Source: an uncultured Alphaproteobacteria bacterium (GTDB taxonomy: Bacteria; Pseudomonadota; Alphaproteobacteria; Rhizobiales; Beijerinckiaceae). Taken from it: DNA of 10,749 nucleotides. The translations under genes and the position numbers were made by a program. Positions 5,790-10,749 of the stretch are shown piece after piece (position 1 is the stretch's first letter; every line of letters starts with the position of its first letter). Location of the stretch: the NCBI GenBank assembly GCA_937903315.1, contig CALCZO010000052.1, positions 1-10,749 on the forward strand, read 5' to 3'. A model generated the notes under the pieces. The model worked only from the letters and a program-made list of their open reading frames with translations. It had not been told where the DNA came from and made no database searches.

Positions 5790-7604
5790 ATGGCACCGCC
5801 CCTGCTCCACCTCACCGAGATCCGCCTGACCTTCGGCGGCACGCCGCTGCTCGCCGGAGCGGAAATCAGTGTCGCCGCCGGCGAGAAGATCAGCCTTGTC
5901 GGCCGCAACGGTTCGGGCAAGTCGACACTGCTCAAGATCGCCGCCGGCCAGATCGAGGCCGAGAGCGGCGAGGTGTTCCGCCATCCCGGCGCAACCATCC
6001 GCTACCTGCCGCAGGAGCCCGATTTCACCGGCTACGACACCGTGCTCGCCTATGCCGAGGCCGGGCTGATGCCGGGCGACGACCCCTATCGCGCCCGTTA
6101 CCTGATCGAATCGCTCGGCCTGACCGGCGAGGAATCGCCCGCCACCCTGTCGGGCGGGGAATCGCGCCGTGCCGCGCTCGCCCGCGTGCTGGCACCCGAT
6201 CCCGATATCCTGCTGCTCGACGAACCGACCAACCATCTCGATCTGCCGGCGATCGAATGGCTGGAAGGCGAACTCAGGCGCTCGCGTTCGGCCATCGTGC
6301 TGATCAGCCATGACCGCCGCTTTCTCGAAACCCTGTCGCAGGCCACCGTCTGGCTGGATCGTGGCACGACGCGGCGGATGGAGGCGGGCTTTGCCGCGTT
6401 CGAGGACTGGCGCGACGCGGTGCTGGAGGAAGAGGAGCGCGACCAGCACAAGCTCGAACGCAAGATCGCGATGGAGATGGACTGGCTGCGCTATGGCGTC
6501 ACCGCGCGGCGCAAGCGCAACGTCCGGCGACTCGGCCTGCTGCGCCAGATGCGGACCGATCATCGCGACCATCGCCGCGCGCAGGGCTCCGTCAGCCTGA
6601 CGATGCAGGACAGCGAAGCCTCGGGCAAGATCGTCATCGAGGCCAAAGCCATTGCCAAATCCTACGGCGAGACGCGCATCGTCCGCGATGTCTCCCTGCG
6701 CATCGCGCGCGGTGACCGGATCGGCATCGTCGGCCCCAACGGCGCGGGCAAGACCACCCTGCTGTCGCTGCTGACCGGCACGCTCGCGCCCGATTCAGGC
6801 ACCGTCACCATCGGCGCCAATGTCGCGATGGTCTCGCTCGATCAGCGCCGCGACCAGTTGACCGCCGACATGACGGTGGCCGATGCACTGACTGGTGGCG
6901 GCAGCGATCTTGTCATCATCGACGGCCAGCCGCGCCATGTCATCGGCTACATGAAGGACTTCCTGTTCGCGCCTGAACAGGCCCGGACACCGGTGACCGC
7001 GCTGTCAGGCGGCGAGCGTGGCCGGCTGATGCTGGCCCGCGCGCTGGCCCGGCCGTCCAACCTGATGGTGCTGGACGAGCCGACCAACGATCTCGATCTC
7101 GAAACGCTCGACCTGTTGCAGGAGCGTCTCGGCGACTACCCCGGCACGCTGATCCTGATCAGCCATGACCGCGACTTCATCGACCGCGTCGTAACCTCCG
7201 TCATCGCTTTTGAGGGCGACGGTCGCTGGACCGAATACGCCGGCGGCTATTCCGATATGGTCGCCCAGCGCGGCAAAGGCATCACCGCCCGCGAACGCGC
7301 GACGGCCGACGGGGCGAAGGGCGCGGAGCCGCCGCGCGACACCGCCGCAGCCGCCCCGCAAGCCCGCCGCCGCCTCAGCCCGACCGAGCAGCACGCGCTG
7401 AAATCCCTGCCGGACACCATCGAGAAACTCGGCAGGGAGGTGGCGATGCTCAACGAGGCGATCGCCAATCCGACGCTCTATGCCCGCGATCCGGCGCTGT
7501 TCAAGCGCGCCAGCGAACGGCTGTCCGCCGCGCAGGCCGAACTGGCCACCGCCGAGGACCGCTGGCTGGAACTGGAAATGAAACAGGCGGAACTGGAGGG
7601 CTGA
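5790..7604 (+). CDS. uup: ABC-F family ATPase, Uup-like
   Basis: The 604-residue protein has two ATP-binding cassettes and no membrane segment, the ABC-F arrangement. Domain 1: Walker A GRNGSGKST (38-46), signature LSGGE (120-124), Walker B LLLDE (141-145), SHD switch (173-175). Domain 2: Walker A GPNGAGKTT (315-323), LSGGE (405-409), MVLDE (426-430), SHD (458-460). The linker (about 190-280) is charged and includes WLRYGVTARRKRN (232-244), a segment typical of the Uup group. An Arg/Ala/Pro-rich stretch (500-528) leads to a C-terminal helical hairpin (about 535-603), like the DNA-binding coiled coil of Uup. ABC-F proteins act on the ribosome or on translation-linked stress; Uup also affects transposon excision in E. 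coli. The ATG at 5790 has no strong ribosome site. It is divergent from the MFS gene and converges with the dehydrogenase gene. Confidence 0.92.
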   Translation: MAPPLLHLTEIRLTFGGTPLLAGAEISVAAGEKISLVGRNGSGKSTLLKIAAGQIEAESGEVFRHPGATIRYLPQEPDFTGYDTVLAYAEAGLMPGDDPYRARYLIESLGLTGEESPATLSGGESRRAALARVLAPDPDILLLDEPTNHLDLPAIEWLEGELRRSRSAIVLISHDRRFLETLSQATVWLDRGTTRRMEAGFAAFEDWRDAVLEEEERDQHKLERKIAMEMDWLRYGVTARRKRNVRRLGLLRQMRTDHRDHRRAQGSVSLTMQDSEASGKIVIEAKAIAKSYGETRIVRDVSLRIARGDRIGIVGPNGAGKTTLLSLLTGTLAPDSGTVTIGANVAMVSLDQRRDQLTADMTVADALTGGGSDLVIIDGQPRHVIGYMKDFLFAPEQARTPVTALSGGERGRLMLARALARPSNLMVLDEPTNDLDLETLDLLQERLGDYPGTLILISHDRDFIDRVVTSVIAFEGDGRWTEYAGGYSDMVAQRGKGITARERATADGAKGAEPPRDTAAAAPQARRRLSPTEQHALKSLPDTIEKLGREVAMLNEAIANPTLYARDPALFKRASERLSAAQAELATAEDRWLELEMKQAELEG

Positions 7605-7611
7605 AGCCCTC
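7596..7611. terminator. Hairpin at the convergent ends of the ABC-F and dehydrogenase genes
   Basis: GAGGGCT-GA-AGCCCTC is a perfect inverted repeat over the ABC-F stop codon, folding as a 6-bp stem with a TGAA loop that contains the TGA. It sits 21 bases beyond the stop of the opposing dehydrogenase gene, so it could serve both strands. No T-run follows in either direction; termination is inferred from position only. Confidence 0.4.
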
Positions 7612-7632
7612 GCAGCGTACTGTCCGCGACAA

Positions 7633-8619
7633 TCAGCCGATCTTGCCGCCGAGTTCGTCCGCGATATGGACGCGGATGATCTCCTCGAACGTCGATTCGG
7701 CCTTGAAGCCGAGCGCAAGCGCCCGTTGCGGGTTGAGCTTGCGCGGCCAGTTGGCGACGATCGAGATGATCTGGGGATCGGGCACGCGCCTGATCAGCGC
7801 CACGGCCTTGTCGCCGGCGACCTTGCGCAGTGCCTCGATCTGCTCGCCCACCGTGGCGGCGAGGCCGGGCATCGACAGGTTGCGGCGCGGGCCGACTGTC
7901 GCCCCGTCGATCTGGGCGGCATGGATCAGGAACCCGACCGCCGAGCGGGGGCTGGCGTGCCAGTGCACCACATCCTCGCCGACCGGCAGCACCGCTTCCA
8001 TCCCGGCCAGCGGCTCGCGGATGATGTTGGAGAAAAAGCCCGACGCCGCCGCGTTCGGCTTGCCGGGGCGGACACAGATCGTGGGCAGGCGGATGCCGAT
8101 GCCGTCGAAAAAGCCCTTGCGGGTGTAGTCGGTCAGCAGCAGTTCGCCGATTGCCTTCTGCGTGCCGTAGCTGGTCAGCGGGGCGGAGAGGAACTCGTCG
8201 TCGATGAAGTCATGGAACGGCGCGCCGAACACCGCGATCGACGAGGTGAACACGACGCGCGGCTTGTAGGCGCCGCCCGAGGCCATGTTGGCCTGACGGA
8301 TCGTCTCGAACAGAAAGCGTGTGCCGTCGACGTTGATGGCGTAACCCTTGTCGAAATTCTGCTCCGCCTCGCCCGAAACGATCGCGGCAAGGTGAAAGAT
8401 GATCTCCGGCTTGCCGGCAATCAGCCGCGGCGCCACCGCCGGATCGGAGATATCGACCGCCATCGTCTCGCAGGCGACGCCGGCGACCGGATCGGGCGCG
8501 ACCACATCGGCCAGTGTCAGCTTGGTGATCGTCTTTCCGGCGAGTGTGCCGTCCTTGACGAGGCGGGCGGTGAGTTTGCGGCCCACCATCCCGGCGGCGC
8601 CAATCATCAGAACATGCAT
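7633..8619 (-). CDS. denD: NAD-dependent sugar-acid dehydrogenase, DenD-type (D-erythronate dehydrogenase family)
   Basis: This 328-residue extended short-chain dehydrogenase/NAD-epimerase-family protein has a Rossmann motif GAAGMVG (7-13), D38 at the end of strand 2, FHLAAIVSGEAEQNFD (75-90), the serine strand FTSSIAVFG (124-132) and the catalytic pair Y151/K155 in SYGTQK. IRLPTICVRPGKPN (176-189) and the VHWHASPRS segment (218-226) resemble the DenD group, whose characterised members oxidise D-erythronate at C2. Related proteins of unknown substrate look the same, so the exact substrate is open. AGGGG lies 9 bases before the ATG at 8619 and directly abuts the palindrome at 8634-8646. The kinase and isomerase that follow DenD in the known erythronate route are not in the window. 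It lies 84 bases downstream of the epimerase gene on the same strand. Confidence 0.85.
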   Translation of the reverse strand: MHVLMIGAAGMVGRKLTARLVKDGTLAGKTITKLTLADVVAPDPVAGVACETMAVDISDPAVAPRLIAGKPEIIFHLAAIVSGEAEQNFDKGYAINVDGTRFLFETIRQANMASGGAYKPRVVFTSSIAVFGAPFHDFIDDEFLSAPLTSYGTQKAIGELLLTDYTRKGFFDGIGIRLPTICVRPGKPNAAASGFFSNIIREPLAGMEAVLPVGEDVVHWHASPRSAVGFLIHAAQIDGATVGPRRNLSMPGLAATVGEQIEALRKVAGDKAVALIRRVPDPQIISIVANWPRKLNPQRALALGFKAESTFEEIIRVHIADELGGKIG

Positions 8620-8633
8620 GGTCGATAACCCCT

Positions 8634-8646
8634 GTTGTCAGACAAC
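8634..8646. promoter_or_regulatory. Palindromic operator upstream of denD, identical to the eda site
   Basis: GTTGTC-A-GACAAC is a perfect 6-1-6 palindrome ending 14 bases before the denD ATG. Apart from the central base it equals the core of the site before eda (4315-4327). Its edge touches the AGGGG ribosome site, so a bound protein could block transcription start or early elongation. It fits the GntR/FadR operator pattern. Confidence 0.7.
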
Positions 8647-8657
8647 CGATGACCGAT

Positions 8658-8675
8658 CTTGCCGCCAAGGGCAAG
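8658..8675 (-). terminator. Inverted repeat between the epimerase and dehydrogenase genes
   Basis: CTTGCC-6-GGCAAG forms a perfect 6-bp stem with a 6-base loop, 28 bases after the epimerase stop and 11 bases before the denD operator on the transcribed strand. No T-run follows. It may attenuate read-through from the epimerase gene into denD. Confidence 0.3.
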
Positions 8676-8703
8676 GGACTTGTGCGCAGCCAGCCCGCCT
8701 GCG

Positions 8704-9573
8704 TCAGGCCGAGAACGAACAGGCAAAGCGGGAGCGCTGCGTCTCGCCCGGTGCCAGCAGGGTCTGACCTGGCTTTTCGGTGATGTCGCCGGCAAAACCG
8801 ACCGGATCGCCCTCCCCGCTCCAGCGCTCGATGCAGTAGTAGTCGCCGCCCGGCTTCGACCACAGCACCCAATGGGGGAACCCTTCGGTCTCCACGCGGA
8901 TGCGTGCGCCCGAGGGGGCAACGAAATCCAGCCCCGCGCTGGCCGAATCGCGGATGAACAGCGAATCCTGCACGCCCAGCCCTTCGGCGGGCGACAGCTT
9001 CCGGCCCGTCATCGGCACGTCGACCGTCCGGTCGGTAAACAGCCCACCCGGCGCGATCAACGGCACGGCAGGCCGTTCGGCAGCATCAAAGACGATGCGG
9101 TAGTCGGCCTTGTCGCCACCATCGAACGGCCAGCGGAAGCCCGGATGATACCCGAGCGCGAAGGGCAGCACCTCGTCGCCGGGGTTGTGCACGGCAAAGT
9201 CGAAGGCGACGCCGCTATCCGACAGCGCAACATCGACCGTCAGATCGAACCGGTATGGAAACTCGGCCAGCGTCGCTGCGGTCTCGCTGAGCGAAAACCG
9301 CGCAGACGCATCGCCCGTGCGGGCCAGATCGAACACCGTCGACCGGCCGAAGCCGTGCGTGTCGACCTTTGCCGCCCGCCCCTTGGCCCGCAGCGTCAGC
9401 CCGTTGGTCCAGCCGCAGAGCGGAAACAGGATCGGCGAGCGGCGCGCCCAGAAACGCGCGTCGCCGTCCCAGAGAAGGTCGCGACCGCCGACCCGCCAGG
9501 CCATCATCTCGGCCCCGACAGACCCAAGCTCCACCTCGCACGGCCCGTGCCGCAAGGTCAGGTTGTCTGACAT
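8704..9573 (-). CDS. Aldose 1-epimerase (mutarotase) family protein, LacX-like
   Basis: The 289-residue protein matches the galactose-mutarotase superfamily, which interconverts alpha and beta anomers of sugars or sugar phosphates. The likely catalytic set is present: H73 in HGFGR (73-77), H143 in LGYHPGF (140-146) and E249 in YCIERW (246-251), with N57 and R77 as probable substrate ligands. The PLCGW (51-55) and CIERW signatures resemble the short LacX-like branch rather than classical GalM. There is no signal peptide, so it acts in the cytosol. The frame begins at a TTG (9576), but the next codon, ATG at 9573, has AGGGG about 7 bases upstream and is preferred. Its first codons lie inside a near-operator (9562-9574). 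It is divergent from the MarR gene and precedes denD on the same strand, suggesting work on the same sugar, whose identity is not visible. Confidence 0.85.
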   Translation of the reverse strand: MSDNLTLRHGPCEVELGSVGAEMMAWRVGGRDLLWDGDARFWARRSPILFPLCGWTNGLTLRAKGRAAKVDTHGFGRSTVFDLARTGDASARFSLSETAATLAEFPYRFDLTVDVALSDSGVAFDFAVHNPGDEVLPFALGYHPGFRWPFDGGDKADYRIVFDAAERPAVPLIAPGGLFTDRTVDVPMTGRKLSPAEGLGVQDSLFIRDSASAGLDFVAPSGARIRVETEGFPHWVLWSKPGGDYYCIERWSGEGDPVGFAGDITEKPGQTLLAPGETQRSRFACSFSA

Positions 9574-9574
9574 C
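9562..9574. promoter_or_regulatory. Near-perfect copy of the eda/denD operator over the epimerase start codon
   Basis: GTTGTC-T-GACATC matches the exact sites before eda and denD at 11 of 12 defined positions; the one mismatch is inside the epimerase ATG, where GACAAC would destroy the start codon. Part of the match also encodes Ser-Asp-Asn, so coding constraint could explain it. A true site here would also face the divergent MarR promoter. Confidence 0.4.
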
Positions 9575-9612
9575 AATAACCCCTCTTGCCCCCTTGGTCG
9601 GGAGCAGTTCTA

Positions 9613-9645
9613 GCCCGAAAAGCGCATAGCCCGGTCGGTTCGGGC
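9613..9645. promoter_or_regulatory. Inverted repeat in the epimerase-MarR divergent region
   Basis: GCCCGAA (9613-9619) and TTCGGGC (9639-9645) are exact complements 19 bases apart, in the 99-base gap between the divergent epimerase and MarR starts. A regulator site or a stem in a leader RNA are both possible. No clear -35/-10 pair was found beside it; TAGAAC on the minus strand near 9608-9613 is a weak -10 candidate for the epimerase gene. Confidence 0.3.
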
Positions 9646-9672
9646 GCTATGGTGCATTCGCCGAGGTTGTAT

Positions 9673-10335
9673 ATGCGATCAAAATCGCTAATTGTCGCGC
9701 AAATCGAGGGTGACCCTTTGAACGAAACGCAGAAAGCTCGCAAGTCCGCACAACTCTGTGCCCGCCAGCCGTCGCCATCCACGGTGGCCGTTCTCCAGCA
9801 CTGGCGCGAGGACGTCCCGAACGATCGGCTGGGCCATCTGATCCGCGATGCGATGCGCGGCATCCAGCGGTCCTTCCAGATGCGGCTGACCGAGCATTCC
9901 GTGTCCTACGGCTACTGGACCTTCCTGCGCATCCTCTGGCAGCAGGACGGGCTGACCCAGCGTGCCCTGAGCGAAAAGGCCGGCGTGATGGAGCCGACCA
10001 CGTTCTCGGCCCTGAAGGCCATGGAGCAGCTTGGCTACATCGTGCGGCGGCAGATGCCGGACAACCGCAAGAACGTCTATGTCTTCCTCACCGCCGAGGG
10101 CCGCGCGCTCCGCGACAAGCTGATCCCGCTGGCCGAGGAAGTGAACGACATCGCGATTGCGGGTGTACCGCCCGAGGATGTCTCCGCGACCCGGCGCACG
10201 CTGCTGGCGATCATCGAGAATCTGGCGGTTGATGAAATGGCGGCCGACGATTGCGGTCGCCGCATGCCCTCGACGCGTGAACTGGCGAGCCTTGTTGCCG
10301 CCCGCTGCGCCGAGCGCAGCGACAAGACGGACTAG
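9673..10335 (+). CDS. MarR family transcriptional regulator
   Basis: From the ATG at 9673 the protein has 220 residues. After a polar tail (1-50) come a dimerisation helix (about 51-75, DRLGHLIRDAMRGIQRSFQ), YGYWTFLRILWQQDGLTQRALSEKAGV (79-105) and a winged helix-turn-helix (about 94-146) with recognition segment MEPTTFSALKAMEQLGYIVRR. The wing is MPDNRKNVYVFLT (128-140), whose D130/R132 pair is typical of MarR proteins. Two starts are plausible: the ATG at 9673 with GAGG 6 bases upstream, and a TTG at 9718 with GAGGG 7 bases upstream (205 residues). An ATG at 9649 is a weaker choice. The tail is longer than in most MarR proteins, which favours the TTG. Divergence from the epimerase gene suggests it controls that gene and itself, usually relieved by a small ligand. 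Confidence 0.88.
   Translation: MRSKSLIVAQIEGDPLNETQKARKSAQLCARQPSPSTVAVLQHWREDVPNDRLGHLIRDAMRGIQRSFQMRLTEHSVSYGYWTFLRILWQQDGLTQRALSEKAGVMEPTTFSALKAMEQLGYIVRRQMPDNRKNVYVFLTAEGRALRDKLIPLAEEVNDIAIAGVPPEDVSATRRTLLAIIENLAVDEMAADDCGRRMPSTRELASLVAARCAERSDKTD
9675..9688. promoter_or_regulatory. Palindrome GCGAT-4-ATCGC near the MarR start
   Basis: GCGAT-CAAA-ATCGC is a perfect 5-4-5 inverted repeat in an A+T-rich patch. If MarR begins at the TTG (9718), this lies in its promoter, between a -35-like TTGTAT (9667-9672) and a poor -10-like TAATTG (9689-9694), a natural place for autoregulation. If the ATG at 9673 is used, it lies within the first codons. Confidence 0.35.
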
Positions 10336-10350
10336 CGCGAAGCCGGGCGC

Positions 10351-10749
10351 CTACTGGCGCTCGACCCCGGCCTTGCGGATCACCTCGCCCCATTTGGCGA
10401 TATCGGCCTTCAGCCGGTCGCCGATGTCCTGCGGTGTACCGCCGCGCGCCTCGATGCCGAGATCGAGCAGCCGCTTCCTGACGCCCTCGTCCGCCAGCGC
10501 CGCGCCGACGGCCCGGTTGACCGCCTCGACCACCGCCGGCGGCGTGCCGGCACGGGCAAACAGGGCGTTCCACGAGGTCACGTCAAAGCCCGGCAGCCCC
10601 GCTTCGGCCGCCGTCGGCACATCGGGCAGATAGGCGGCGCGGCGCGCGCCTGTCACCGCCAGCGGCACAAGGCGCTTGTCGGCCATCATCGCGCGGACCG
10701 CGACATAGCCCTCGACGACGAAATCGACATCCTTGCGGATCAGCGCCGC
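10351..10749 (-). CDS. Bug/TctC-family tripartite tricarboxylate transporter solute-binding protein, C-terminal part
   Basis: The frame runs from the window edge to a TAG at 10351-10353 and gives the last 132 residues; family members have about 320-330, so roughly the C-terminal 40% is seen. The internal Met-Met at 10689 is not the start, since the frame continues in family-like sequence (RKDVDFVVEGYVAVRA) to the edge. Characteristic blocks are LAVTGARRAAYLPDVPTAAE and AGLPGFDVTSWNALFARAGTPP, then a helical end. These periplasmic proteins capture carboxylates or sugar acids for TctAB-type membrane carriers, though many act alone. It ends 15 bases from the MarR stop, convergent with it. Its ligand is unknown; the dehydrogenase and epimerase next door make a sugar acid a fair guess. 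Confidence 0.9.
   Translation of the reverse strand, partial: AALIRKDVDFVVEGYVAVRAMMADKRLVPLAVTGARRAAYLPDVPTAAEAGLPGFDVTSWNALFARAGTPPAVVEAVNRAVGAALADEGVRKRLLDLGIEARGGTPQDIGDRLKADIAKWGEVIRKAGVERQ

Noticed and set aside
5602..5796. N-terminal extension of the MFS frame
   Set aside because: It would overlap the ABC-F start, has no ribosome site, reads unlike a transporter N-terminus, and its DNA is A+T-richer like a promoter region.
7666..8628. Plus-strand frame of 320 codons opposite the dehydrogenase
   Set aside because: It lacks any recognisable motif, while the minus strand shows the Rossmann and YxxxK motifs.
1..10749. CRISPR array, insertion sequence, prophage or defence system
   Set aside because: No spaced direct repeats, transposase, integrase, terminal inverted repeats or known defence-domain proteins were seen. 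The tRNA genes show no adjacent integrase or partial tRNA duplicate that would mark an attachment site.

Overview
The window is GC-rich chromosomal DNA, almost certainly from an alphaproteobacterium and probably from Hyphomicrobiales or a neighbouring order. Three things support this: an NDUFS4-type accessory subunit of respiratory complex I, a two-domain cold-shock protein of the alphaproteobacterial kind, and the strong GC bias that produces long antisense reading frames under nearly every real gene. No insertion sequence, phage gene, CRISPR array, rRNA or origin is visible. Genes are tightly packed and no stretch above about 190 bases lacks a gene.

Left block (1-3506, all minus strand), in transcription order: a two-domain cold-shock protein (2883-3506), a membrane-anchored DUF192 protein (2219-2779), tRNA-Pro(UGG) (2086-2162), the complex I NDUFS4-like subunit (1741-2046), tRNA-Arg(UCU) (1605-1681) and a GT39/ArnT-like membrane glycosyltransferase (1-1506) that runs off the left edge. 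This is a housekeeping neighbourhood in which tRNA and protein genes alternate with short gaps. A strong two-tier hairpin lies between the complex I gene and tRNA-Arg, and a run of three inverted repeats lies directly upstream of the cold-shock gene.

Middle block (3666-7604): a KDPG-aldolase gene (eda, minus, TTG start) follows an MFS exporter gene (minus). The exporter is divergent from an ABC-F ATPase of the Uup type (plus) across a 188-base gap that holds an inverted repeat.

Right block (7633-10749): a DenD-type NAD-dependent sugar-acid dehydrogenase and an aldose-1-epimerase-like protein (both minus), a divergent MarR-family regulator (plus), and the 3' part of a Bug/TctC solute-binding protein (minus) that runs off the right edge. 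Together they look like part of a sugar or sugar-acid uptake and breakdown locus.

The most interesting signal is not a gene. The same 13-base palindrome, GTTGTC-N-GACAAC, occurs exactly twice, both times just upstream of a start codon: eda at 4315-4327 and the dehydrogenase gene at 8634-8646. An 11-of-12 version overlaps the start codon of the epimerase gene (9562-9574). It fits the general GntR/FadR-type operator pattern TNGTNNNACNA. It suggests that eda, although 4 kb away beyond a transporter and an ABC-F gene, is co-regulated with the dehydrogenase/epimerase cluster. All functions here are read from the sequence by eye; no database search was run.
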